From Orychophragmus violaceus (Eukaryota > Streptophyta > Magnoliopsida > Brassicales > Brassicaceae), in assembly GCA_030180135.1 (NCBI GenBank), contig CM058234.1:36056766-36120765 (forward strand): a DNA stretch of 64,000 nucleotides, given 5' to 3'. This document shows positions 31,896 to 42,833 of the stretch, one piece after another. How positions within the stretch are numbered: position 1 is the stretch's first letter; every line of letters begins with the position of its first letter. The notes under the pieces are model-generated. The model worked only from the letters and a program-made list of their open reading frames with translations, made no database searches and was not told where the DNA came from. The translations under genes and the position numbers were made by a program.

Positions 31896-33533
31896 CATTG
31901 GTTCTGGTTTTTCTTGTTTAGATTCAAATTTAGGATTGTTTTTCTTGTTTAAAAGTGTTTTGAATCAACTACTGATATGAAAAATCACTTAAGCAACAAG
32001 GAATTGAAACCTAAACACACCTAAAATCGCAGAAACCAAGCTATATTGATTTGGTGGAATGCGATTTTCATAAGTCAGTATCGACTGCGATCGCATGGAT
32101 CGATCGATACGATCGCATGGATCGGTCGATACAGTCTATCGGCTAACCCTGTTAACGCGTGAAAGCATCGATCGATGCAGGATCGATGCAGGTTCGATAT
32201 TGGTGCATCGACCGATGCGGTTGGTGCACATCGATCGACACGGTTAGGGTTTTGGCTCGGTTCCGTGCATGCGTGAGAGCATCGATCGATACAGGATCGA
32301 TGCACGATCGATGCAGGATCGATGCTGAGAGCATCGACCGATGCGGTTGATGGATCGATCGACACGGTTGGTTCATCGATCGACATGGTTGGTTTAAGGC
32401 TCGGTTTAATTTTTGATTAAAATTAATTCGTCCTGGTTTAATAAACAGATTTAATAATTTTATTAAGTCTGGTTAAACCGGGACAAGAAATCCAATGTCG
32501 AAAGAATTATTGGATTTAGTGCCTAAACCAGGATTTTCTAATTTGATTTGGTTGGACCAAATAAATTGAGAAAATCCGGTTTAGTAAATAACCGGTTGAC
32601 AATTGTGGTCATCGTAGTAATTAAAATTTGGTTACACCAATTTTAATGAACCAGACCGGTTATGTCATTTAATTGGACAATTGGGTCATGTCTTGGACAT
32701 GGAACAATTCTTGGGCCTCGGGCCAAGAAGTTAAAACAATTGGGCCAATTATTTGAGTCTTTCTTCAGATTAATTTAAAATTTATTTTATAAGAATAAAA
32801 ATCGATTTTAAATTAAAGTTTCTGATATTTTGAAATTAGAAAGTTTCTTAATTTATAGAAGTTTCTAGATTTGCATGATTCGGATTTCAAGAAATTTCTA
32901 AAGTTAGAAAGTTTCCGTTTTTAGAAAGTTTCCAATTTTAGAAAGTTTCCAAAAATAGTAGGTTTCCAAAAATGGAAAGTTTCCTGAAATAGTAATCTTC
33001 TATTTTGGGAATGAATTTTTAAATAAACCTACGAACCTCAAATAATATCAAGCGTTGGATGTCTTGTCCATTCTATGTCAGCTGTCGAAGCCCATTCAAT
33101 TGTATTCATGGCCTTACAGTGTGAGGGTGTCTGCTTTTGCGTGGATAAGACGGTTTGTGATTCATAAATGTCATTGGGAGTCCCAGACATTAATGATTAC
33201 ATGACTGTATAGTCTGGTTTTCTTGACTGGGCCATCGGGAGTCCCGGGCCTTGAGACATCAGAGTGGATTGGGCCTCGGGCCCAGATTCACAACCAAGAG
33301 TTATATCACGGATATAATTAGCCGATATAGGGCTTACCGATATAAGCTAAGGTTTGGTGACGGCCAGTGGCCCACTTTAATCTTAGTTATATGTGGATCT
33401 TGGAATCATTATATTCTATTGAGGGTAACTTATGTTATTGAATATAATGCGTGATTAATCATATTAAATTTAATACGAGATTAATCATATTGAACATTTT
33501 AACTAATAACCTTTTTATCTATATATTTCAGCT
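31896..33533 (+). other. Long leader of Copia1 with palindromic-site array
   Basis: About 1.64 kb without a convincing gene. A dense array of (C)GATCGAT/CGATCGAC sites fills 32088-32390. A short tandem region of AGAAAGTTTCC motifs (about 17-bp period) follows at 32895-32990. The leader ends at a TATTTCAG sequence just before the gag ATG at 33534. The same layout recurs at 59349-61036 in Copia3. Confidence 0.75.
32088..32390 (+). repeat. Array of CGATCGAT/CGATCGAC palindromic sites in the Copia1 leader
   Basis: Roughly a dozen sites with cores CGATCG, CGGTCG or CGACCG and arms GCAT/ATGC, GGAT/ATAC or CGACAC, many 18-40 bp apart. The run of SID-type peptides encoded on the reverse strand is a by-product of the repeat. 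A near-identical array is at 59540-59895. Confidence 0.85.
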
Positions 33534-36500
33534 ATGACTACTACAAGCACACAAAACACATTCTCGATCCGGTCTGTTCTCGAAAAGGAGAAGCTGACTG
33601 GAACGAACTTCCTGACGTGGTCAAGGAACTTGAGGCTAGTCCTCAAGCAGGAGAAGAAGGATTATGTCCTTCGTGATCCTCTCCCAGAGAGACCTCCTGC
33701 CAATGCCGCCAGGACTCTGCATAATGCTTGGGAAAAGCATTCGTCAGATGAAAATGATGCCTATTGCCTGATGTTGGTGACAATGACTCCTGAGCTGCAA
33801 AAACAGTTCGAGAGTGTATTGTCACCCATCGAGATAATGGCAAGCCTGAAATCGCTTTTTCAGGAGCAGGCTAGGACTGAGAGGTTTCAAACAGTTAAGA
33901 ACCTCTTGGACTGCAAGTTGGCTGCGAATGCGGCAGTGAGTCCTCATGTCTTGAAGATGATGGGTTATCTCGATCATCTTCAGAAACTCGACTGCCCAAT
34001 CAGCCAGGAACTTGCCTGCGACATCATTCTGCAGTCATTACCTGCAAGCTATGATCAGTTCATTCTGAAATTTAACATGCATGGCTTGAGTAAGACATTG
34101 CCTGAGCTTCACGGAATGCTCAAGACTGCGGAGCCCAATTTGAGGAAAACCGCCAAGGACCCCAATGTGCTTATGGTGCAGAAGGGCAAGGGGTTTAAGA
34201 AATCCTCTGCTAAGGATAAGGGAAAGGCCAAGGCTGTCCAAGTCGCGGACAAGGACACGCCAAAGCCCAAGCCCAAGTCCAAGGCTGGGCCAACTGACAT
34301 ATGCAGGTTCTGTAAAGAACCAGGGCATTGGAGGAGAGAATGTAAGAAATTCCAGGAAGGTCTAAAGGAATTGAAGAAGAAGACTTTTGAGACTTCTTCA
34401 ACAGGTATTTTTGTTATAGAAGTTAATACAACTACTTCTGATAATACCTCATGGGTTATGGATACTGGTTGTGGGGCTCATATTTGTACTAATATGCAGG
34501 CACTCAGCAACAGTAGAAGGCTGAAGCAAGGACAAGTGGAGCTACGAGTTGGGAATGGAGCGAAAGTTCCAGCACTAGCTGTAGGCACTTACTTGTTGTC
34601 TTTACCTTCGGGATTGATTTTAGAACTCAATAATTGTTATTTTGTACCTGCTATAAGCAGAAATATTATTTCAATTTCTTTGTTGGATTTGGAAGGTTAT
34701 GATTTTTCAGTTAAGAATAAATTATGTTCCTTCAATCGCAACAATTTGTTCTATGGTTCTGCCCCTCTTATGAATGGGCTTTACATACTCGATCAATCCG
34801 CGCCAATTTATAACATTAATACCAAACGGTTCAAACCTAATGAGGAGAACCGAACGTTTCTATGGCATTGTCGTTTAGGGCACATCAGCGAGAAACGCAT
34901 CAAGAGGCTCCATTCAAATGGACTTCTTGGCTCATTTGACTTTGAGTCATGTGAGAAATGCGAATCCTGCATGATGGGCAAAATGACACGGGCCCCCTTT
35001 AATAAACCTAACGAGAGGGCCAGTGACGTATTGGGCCTGATACACACTGATGTGTGTGGCCCAATGTCCACAAATGCAAGAGGAAACTATCAGTACTTCA
35101 TTACCTTTACTGATGATTTCAGTAGGTATGGATATGTTTATTTGATGAAACATAAGTCTGAATCTTTTGAGAAGTTCAGAGAATTCCAAAATGAAGTACA
35201 GAACCAACTTGGCAAAAGCATTAAGGCTCTTCGGTCTGACCGAGAAGGAGAATAATTAAGCCAAGAATTCAGTGATCATCTGAGAGAGTGTGGGATCGTA
35301 TCCCAACTCACTCCTTCTGGAACACCTCAATGGAATGGTGTGTCTGAAAGGAGAAATCGGACCTTATTGGATATGGTTCGATCTATGATGAGTCACACAG
35401 ACCTTCCAATATCCCTTTGGGGATATGCTCTGCTAACAGCAGTGTTCACTCTAAATAGAGCGCCATCGAAAGCAGTAGCAAAGACACCTTATGAATTATG
35501 GACTGGAGAAGCTCCAGTGCTGTCTTATCTCAGAATTTGGGGTTGTGAAGCCTATGTCAAGAGATTGATCTCAGACAAGCTTACACCAAAATCTGACAAA
35601 TGCTACTTCATTGGTTATCCACGGGAAACCAAGGCTTATTACTTCTATCTACGTTCCGAGAACAAGATCTTTGTTGCCCGGGATTGTAACTTTCTTGAGA
35701 GGGAGTTTCTCTCTAAGAAAGACAGTGGGAGTAAGGTACTGCTTGAAGAAATTCAAGATGAACAGGATACTGCTCAACCTAATGAGGAAGAGCAGCAGGA
35801 GGACCTACAAGAAATTGTAGAGCCTGAACCTGTAGTACCTGGAGTTCGAAGAACCGGGAGGATCCGTCACGAACCCGAGAGATATCAAGGATTCCTCGTG
35901 ACTGACTGTCATGATCTTCTGATCATTGATGGTGATGAACCATCGAACTTCAATCAAGCCATGATGGGCCCAGATTCCTCTAAGTGGCGCAAGGCCACTG
36001 ATTCCGAAATGGACTCCATGTCGGTCAACCAAGTGTTTTCGTTGGTTGACTTACCCGCTGGTGTAAAAGCCATCGAGTGCAAATGGATCTTCAAGAAGAA
36101 GATTGACGTGGATGGAAATGTCCAGATTTATAAAGCCAGGTTGGTGGCAAAAGGTTTCAGACAAGTTCACGGTGTGGATTATGATGAAACCTATTCACCA
36201 GTGGCTATGATGAAATCTATTTGGATTCTACTAGCAACTGCAGCTTTTCATGATTATGAAATTTGGCAGATGGACGTGAAAACCGCCTTCCTGAATGGTA
36301 TTCTGGAAGAGGATGTGTATATGACACAACCTGACGGTTACATAGATCCAAAGAATGCTGGAAAAGTATGCAAGCTTCATAAATCCATTTATGGATTGAA
36401 GCAAGCATCGAGGAGCTGGAATCTTCGTTTTGATGAAGCGATCAAGCAATTTGACTTCATCAGAAACGAAGAAGAACAATGCGTGTATAAGAAATCTAGT

Positions 36501-37511
36501 GGGAGCAAGATTGTATTTCTTATTCTGTATGTCGATGACATACTGCTTCTCGGAAACGACGTTCCAATGCTGAAGTCCGTAAAGGACTGGCTTGGAAGTT
36601 GTTTTTCCATGAAAGACATGGGTGAAGCCGCATACGTTCTTGGAATCAGGATCTACCGGGATAGATCTAGAAGGCTGATAGGCTTGTGTCAAGATTCATA
36701 CATTGACAAAGTCCTGCAAAGATTCAGCATGAAGGATTCCAAGAAGGGCTTCACGCCAATGGTACATGGCACAACGCTAAGCAAGAAGCAGAGCCCTACG
36801 ACGGCTGCTGAGCTTGAGCGCATGAAGAATATTCCTTATGCATCTGCAATAGGATCTGTCATGTATGCCATGATCTGTACTCGTCATGATGTTGCTTATG
36901 CATTGAGCATGACGAGTAGATACCAGTCAAATCCAGGTGAAAACCATTGGATTGCCGTAAAGAATATCTTGAAGTATCTGAGACATACTAAGGATAAGTT
37001 CTTGGTGTACGGCGGAAGTGATGTGCTTAAAGTCAGTGGATTCACGGACGCAAGTTTCCAGACAGACCAAGATGATTTCCGGTCACAGTCCGGTTATATC
37101 TTTTGTCTGAATGGCGGTGCAATCAGTTGGAGAAGCTCCAAGCAAGACACCGTTGCTGATTCCACTACAGAAGCTGAATATATCGCCGCCTCAGAAGCTG
37201 CGAAGGAAGCTGTTTGGATACGAAAGTTCATTATTGAACTAGGTGTGATACCAGATGCGGCTGAGCCTCTGGCACTGTTTTGTGACAACAATGGTGCTAT
37301 AGCTCAGGCAAAGGAACCAAGATCACACCAGAAATCCAAGCATGTTCTAAGAAGATTTCACTTGATACGTGACATCATTAATAGAAAGGAAGTCAAGATC
37401 AGCCGAGTTCAGACAGATGATAACGTCGCTGATCCATTGACAAAGCCACTCCCAAGGCCTAAGCTCGAGTTTCTGACTGAAGCTGTAGGCATTAGAGACA
37501 TAGAAATGTAA
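33534..37511 (+). pseudogene. Copia1 gag-pol polyprotein, one premature stop
   Basis: A single reading frame of 1326 codons, interrupted only by TAA at 35253-35255. Gag ends with a CCHC knuckle (CRFCKEPGHWRREC, near residue 256). Protease: WVMDTGCGAHIC (DTG near 309). Integrase: HCRLGH...CESC finger near 444-484, catalytic Asp in HTDVCGPM and in LRSDREGE; the stop follows immediately, before the WNGVSERRNRT glutamate region. RT: WQMDVKTAFLNGILEE and LYVDDILLLGND (near 999). RNase H: GFTDASFQTD, DSTTEAEYIAASEAAKEAVW, LFCDNNGAIA and DNVADPLTKPLP. Apart from the stop it looks intact, in keeping with its near-identical LTRs. It is flanked by a long leader and a purine tract at 38352-38362. Confidence 0.9.
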
Positions 37512-38362
37512 TCTAAATTTGAGTGGGAGTTTGAGGGCTTTTATTTAGTTATTTGATATGTTCTTGTAAAACATTCTTATGTTTAATGAAATTATTATTT
37601 CAAGATTATTTTAACTGTGATGAAATAATCGTTCCAAAGTGATATGAACCATTTTATAGGTCATCGAAGTAAATGACTTGATCTTGAGTCATCGAAGTCA
37701 TTTAGCTTGATCATGAGACCCTATATTTGATAGATGTTTTATATCATCCCGTCCCTAGTCGAAGGTTGTTGAAATTGGAACACCAACAACCGTGTGAGAC
37801 TGGATTGGTACGTGACTTATGACAAAGTCTCAGTGTGTCATAGATGCGCGGCATCAAAGTCAGTACATAGGTGTATGTTTGGGAACATACGACCGGACAA
37901 GACCCGCTTATAAGAACTCTTCAGGATATTTATATCTGTGTCATGAGAGATTCTTACTACGACTATAGAGTATAGTCCTTAGACCTGAGTTCGCATGCAT
38001 GTGACTGCACGTGGACTGATGCACTTTGATCATTGTCTAACGCTCTCGTTCTGCGATGGTTATAAGGACCTTGTTTGGGTACATTATGAAATGAGTAGTT
38101 TACAGTGATGGAACAAGACGGAATTTATCCCTCCAATATAAATGGAGTGAATATCTCTAGGCCAATCGGAGATTTGAATACTGGAAAATGCATGGCCATG
38201 CTCAAACGGACTGTCCCGAGTCGTTTGGATTGTCAGTATCGAATGAGAGTCCGATGAACAAGATTAGGCTCTATAAGGATGACACCAATCTTGCCTTATG
38301 ACTAATCGAGATATTGTGACAAAAGGATTATGAATACAGAGATTCCAGTACAAGTGGGAGAT
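37512..38362 (+). other. 3' noncoding region and purine tract of Copia1
   Basis: About 850 bp without a gene. A short imperfect duplication, (G)TCATCGAAGT...GACTTGATC, occurs at 37670-37720. The region ends CAAGTGGGAGAT, the plus-strand primer, directly before the LTR at 38363. The damaged Copia at 6229-7022 has a related region. Confidence 0.7.
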
Positions 38363-39668
38363 TGTTGGAATTGTGTCCAGTAATCTCGGTACTGTCTCTA
38401 GAAAGTAAGAGTATGTCAATGATCAGACATAAGTTATATAATACTGGGGGTCATGATGGCTTGCTAGAGTCCGCTCATGATCTATAAGTCTTGGACTTAT
38501 TGCCTTTATTATATGATCCCATATGGGTCACACGCCTAAGCTAACAGGAAAATATGTAGGAACGGTTTAGCAGAAGTACGGTAAAAGTGCTAGGCATTTA
38601 CTGTACTTAGAGAGAATAAAACGGTTTAGCCACTCTGTGTCGATCGATACACAAGGTGTGTCGGTCGACACAGTGTGCGAATGCCGTCGAGTTAATTGGT
38701 GTTTGGGCCAAATGGCCCAAACGGAACCGGACAAGTTTTATGAGATAAAACTCGAGTTCAGAACGATTAACCCTAGCCCGTCAGCCGAAAACTCTCTCTC
38801 TCTCTGCGCCGAGCTCCTTGTGGTCTAGCAGCCGTTTTCTGTGATCGCGTGTGTGAACCTTTGGAGGATTCATCCCTCGGTGTTTCTCTGATCTCAGACA
38901 TACCATCTCTTTCCGCTGCAAACAGGTATAAGGTGAGATCATCATTTGTTTCTATTCTGAGAAGAACCTAGATCCGCATGTTTAGGTTGATATGAATCTA
39001 AGAATTGAATCCAGTAATCTCGGTACTGTCTCTAGAAAGTAAGAGTATGTCAATGATCAGACATAAGTTATATAATACTGGGGGTCATGATGGCTTGCTA
39101 GAGTCCGCTCATGATCTATAAGTCTTGGACTTATTGCCTTTATTATATGATCCCATATGGGTCACACGCCTAAGCTAACAGGAAAATATGTAGGAACGGT
39201 TTAGCAGAAGTACGGTAAAAGTGCTAGGCATTTACTGTACTTAGAGAGAATAAAACGGTTTAGCCACTCTGTGTCGATCGATACACAAGGTGTGTCGGTC
39301 GACACAGTGTGCGAATGCCGTCGAGTTAATTGGTGTTTGGGCCAAATGGCCCAAACGGAACCGGACAAGTTTTATGAGATAAAACTCGAGTTCAGAACGA
39401 TTAACCCTAGCCCGTCAGCCGAAAACTCTCTCTCTCTCTGCGCCGAGCTCCTTGTGGTCTAGCAGCCGTTTTCTGTGATCGCGTGTGTGAACCTTTGGAG
39501 GATTCATCCCTCGGTGTTTCTCTGATCTCAGACATACCATCTCTTTCCGCTGCAAACAGGTATAAGGTGAGATCATCATTTGTTTCTATTCTGAGAAGAA
39601 CCTAGATCCGCATGTTTAGGTTGATATGAATCTAAGAATTGAATCAGGATCAACTAAACAATCCTTCA
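38363..39668 (+). repeat. Copia1 3' LTR in overlapping tandem (two copies)
   Basis: The first copy starts TGTTGGAATTG at 38363 and stops at GAATC (39011), 23 bp short of the full end. The second starts at LTR position 15 (CCAGTAATC) and runs to the proper end at 39668. Both share the G that differs from the 5' LTR, so the duplication arose from this LTR. Confidence 0.9.
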
Positions 39669-39673
39669 GCTTC

Positions 39674-40410
39674 TTCCATGTACTAATGTCATAAACATTA
39701 ACCACATGAATGTCACCTGATTCCAATTGTTTAAACTTTTATTTGTTATTCTTAGTTTAATCATTAGTGATGCTTGTAATAGTTTACTCGAGAGTTGCTA
39801 TATTATATACCTCTCTGAGCAGCACAGAACAGAAAAGGTTTTGTTCCATCTTTAGAAAACCGGCATAGTTCAATATTTTCATCCTGCAAACATGACGGTA
39901 TCAGAATCAGGATATATATAAAGAATATATATAACTCAATCTTCATGCAGATTTCATTAAAGATATATGAGTTCTCAAATTTAGGGATCAAAATGCAAAC
40001 TTTAACACTCATTATCACATACCCCACTACGTTCCAAAGTAGACAAAGGGAAACCATCTTCTGCTTTCCATATTCTAGCTGATCCATCAGTTGATGTTGT
40101 GGCTAAGAACTCTGAGTCAAGACTACAACAAAAGACGAAAATATGAGGGTGATGCATACAATCAGCTTAGCATCACAAGCTCCATCAATTTCTATCTGTG
40201 GTGTATGACCCGAGTCCCAAATCTTTCTTGAAGATCATTTTTTACTAGCTCAATTATGCTTTAAGTTGAAAAGAGTATGAAAGGTGGGATGATGGGAGAG
40301 AAGATTCCGGTCATTACCTGAAATCCATATCCCGGATGGATTTGTGTGCCTTTGGCTCATCCAAAATTACACTTAGGTTTGGCCACTCCATAATTCTAAG
40401 ACATCCATCC
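39674..40410 (-). pseudogene. Captured SEC12-like WD40 exons, 5' part
   Basis: Four exon pieces on the minus strand: about 40405-40320 (DGCLRIMEWPNLSVILDEPK, then KSIRDMDF and a GTAATG donor), 40125-40015 (LDSEFLATTSTDGSARIWKA), 39885-39825 (ELCRFSKDGTKPFLFC) and 39715-39674 (YDISTWKK, cut by the Copia). They are the WD40 repeats of SEC12-like ER proteins in normal order, separated by intron-sized gaps. The coding sequence continues at 31206 after removal of Copia1. Confidence 0.8.
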
Positions 40411-41659
40411 TGAAAAATAGTTTACAGTAAGTAAGCTACAACCAAAATTGTCGCAACAGCTGGAAAAAAAACCTTATGGAACAGTTTGAAGAGGAGCCTG
40501 CAAATAATTTTACAACCACATAAGGCAGACATATGGTGTTGCCCATAAGGTAATCAGAGAATACATGAAACAAGTACGGACCAAAAATGTAACCAAGTCA
40601 CTTGTCTCTTTTAATGTAAATCTTCTTAGTTCCCACATCAATGCACAGAGGCAAACGAGATATGATCATGGTACATGATTAACAAAGCTGTAATATATCA
40701 GTGAATAATGTGTTTCTAAAGATTTCTATTAAGTTATTAGTTAACCTTAAGTGTGTATCAAACGGACAGCAGATTACCAAACTCAGAGATCAAAAATCGA
40801 TCAAGATATCACAGCATTTGGTTCAGAGCTTCAACAGACACTAACTCAGGCTTCTCAGAATCCAGAATCCAGACGGATCTATGTTCAAATATCAGTATCT
40901 TGGACCTGCACCATGAAAGAGAACAGCCAAAGGTTACAAAATCAAATTTGAATAGGCTAACACCAAAGTAACTTTAGATTCAGATGTCACAATGGACATA
41001 TGCATACCTTCAGGCAGCCTCTTTATTGAGTACTTGCGCCACGCCACAAACATGATAGGCACACCAGGAATCTTATCCGAGGGGCTTCTCGAGCGTGACC
41101 ATGTACTCGTTCAAAATCAATCTCCAAGTTCTCCTCAATCGTACATGAGGATTTTTGTGGCTTGGGTATCCGGGATTTGGATCCGTTTACCTAAAAACCA
41201 AACTCAAATTCAGAAACAGAGATTGAGAGAGAGAAAGGGAAATGTAACATAATAGCCTCCAAGGATGTGGTACCAGACGAAGTTGTGTAGTAGAGACAAA
41301 TCTGGGTATTTTTTGTCTTCTGAGATGGGGAACGGCTAGGGTTAGAGAGAAACAACAAAATTCTAAATGATGTTTTTGGTTTGGCTAAGTATAATTTTAT
41401 GACTGAAAAATTTTAACACGCGGGCAAATAAAAGATCCCGCTTAAAACATCCCGCTTAAACATAACATAGCGCTTATTTAATGCAAGTGCAATATAAACA
41501 AAGAGAATTTTAACTAAAAGTTACACTTTTAACGCGCTCATACATTTAATAGCACATTAAAATTCTAAACGCTATGAAAAAGTCGCGTCAAACTCTATTA
41601 TTGCAGAAAATTTAAAACCGCTATGTTAATGTGCAATCAATACATCAATTTCCTGTAGT
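40411..41659. other. Rest of the CACTA right arm; one unidentified captured exon
   Basis: On the minus strand about 41120-41005 encodes PSDKIPGVPIMFVAWRKYS and ends LPE before a GTATGC donor, so it looks like another captured exon whose source I cannot name. The remaining sequence is AT-rich. The last 300 bp carry the CGCTAT subterminal motifs. Confidence 0.5.
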
Positions 41660-41663
41660 GATG

Positions 41664-42828
41664 CCATGATATAATTGTGTTTTAGTGTTCTTTTGTGTTC
41701 TTTTAGAGTCTATTACAGGTTTAATCAGGTTTGGAGCAGAATTGGAGATATTGGAGCATTTTGGGGATTTTTGGAGTGCTTGGCCGAGAGATTGAGCTCA
41801 CTGTCCGATTTTGAGATCATGCATCGATCAACACACCTTTGGTGTCGATCGACACACTAGCGAGATGGGCCGATTACGGCGGTTTAATGAAGAATCAAGA
41901 TTTTGCACTTTGCCCCAGAAGTTTCCAATATTTACAAAGAAGCCTCAGCCGAGATTAAGCCTATATAATTAGGATTTTGGTGTTTATTTTAGATACGCTT
42001 TCATACTTAGAGCTAAGAGATTTTTAGAGCTTTTGGGGCTGATCTATTCCTGTACTTCATCTATTTTGGAGAAGATTTCGAACCCCTTTATCTATTTAAT
42101 TTCCTATATGCAATCTATTAATTCTATGATTTCTGTTTCATTAATCATGTCTGAGTAGATTCATAGTTAGGTTTAGGGTTTCTCATTAAGGATTTCATGA
42201 CTTGCTAGACTTGTTTAATTCAGTTAAGGATTCACATGAATAGAATGTTCTTCGATCTAAATTGTGCTTAATGCTAGTTCTAACCTGATCAATTAGAATC
42301 AAGATCTTAGGTTGCTAAATACGACACGAGAGTGTGGTTTAGAATCTGAACTATTTAGGTTGAGCAATTAAATTATTCACAAAGAGATTTGGCTTAGTTT
42401 AATTGTGAACATATCAAACTTGAGATTAATGCTGGTTTAATCTGTTAGTAATTGCAAAGAGATTTGGATTACTGCACTTAGACTTAGAGAATTCTCGCAA
42501 AGAGATTTGGTTAATTCTATATCCGTGATTTGAGTTCTAGAACTGCACTTAATTAGATCCTGACTGATTGACTTGTCTGCTTGTCTGATTTCCTGAGAAC
42601 GCCCTAGACTTAGCGCCTCTAATTAACGGCTTTCACCACTACCAATCTGCTACTTGTTTACTTTCTTGCTTTGCTATTTAGTTTAATACAAATTGCTTTC
42701 TTCTTAGTTTAAATTCCTACGGTTCTTTATCTATCGAGACCAGAGTCTCTGTGGATTCGATACCCTATATACTACAATCACTTAACTGTGCACTTGCAGT
42801 AGAATAGGATTAAAACTAGACCCTATCA
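41664..42828 (+). repeat. 3' LTR of element D, remaining 1165 bp
   Basis: It resumes GCCATGATATAATTG... after the CACTA and its ATG duplication at 41661-41663, and ends AGACCCTATCA with TSD ACTTG at 42829-42833. Its palindromic pair (about 41819-41855) has one core mutated to CGATCA. Confidence 0.9.
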
Positions 42829-42833
42829 ACTTG

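Larger units (their letters stand above)
31211..39668 (+). mobile_element. Young Ty1/copia element (Copia1) inside the CACTA
   Basis: The target duplication GCTTC is at 31206-31210 and 39669-39673. Order: 5' LTR 31211-31882, Met-tRNA primer site, long leader, gag-pol 33534-37511 with one stop, 3' noncoding region, purine tract, then two overlapping LTR copies (38363-39011 and 39011-39668). I found only one base difference between the 5' LTR and the 3' copies (A at 31845 against G), so the insertion is recent. It disrupts the SEC12-like fragment between STWKK and LGFKK. Confidence 0.9.
29896..41660. mobile_element. CACTA transposon carrying captured gene fragments, split by a Copia element
   Basis: The ends are CACTACAAGAAAA (left) and, in reverse complement, CACTACAGGAAAT (right), the hallmark CACTA termini, with a 3-bp ATG duplication inside D's LTR. 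ATAGCG/CGCTAT motifs recur in both subterminal zones (for example 29928, 30010, 41467, 41567). Without the nested Copia the element is about 3.3 kb. I find no CACTA transposase; instead it holds exon pieces of several unrelated host genes, so it is a non-autonomous, gene-capturing (Pack-CACTA type) element. Confidence 0.85.
21564..42828 (+). mobile_element. Athila-like Ty3/gypsy element D (plus), 3' LTR split by a CACTA element
   Basis: The flanking direct repeats ACTTG (21559-21563 and 42829-42833) sit inside the MULE gene. Order: 5' LTR, primer-binding site, leader, gag-protease, RT/RNase H/integrase with a 5' RT deletion, 3' region, 3' LTR in two parts (29866-29895 and 41664-42828). Adding the two LTR parts gives 1195 bp, the same length as the 5' LTR. 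By eye the two LTRs differ at about twenty positions, so D is older than the near-identical Copia nested in it. Confidence 0.9.

Noticed and set aside
32075..32386. Reverse-strand ORF rich in SID/VDA peptides in the Copia1 leader (also 59487-59891)
   Set aside because: The periodic peptides are produced by the palindromic DNA array in a noncoding leader. There is no domain, and neighbouring frames give similar peptides.
29896..41660. Possibility that the SEC12-like, kinase and isocitrate dehydrogenase exons are resident host genes
   Set aside because: Each is only a partial exon set from unrelated genes, packed together between CACTA ends with an ATG target duplication inside an LTR.
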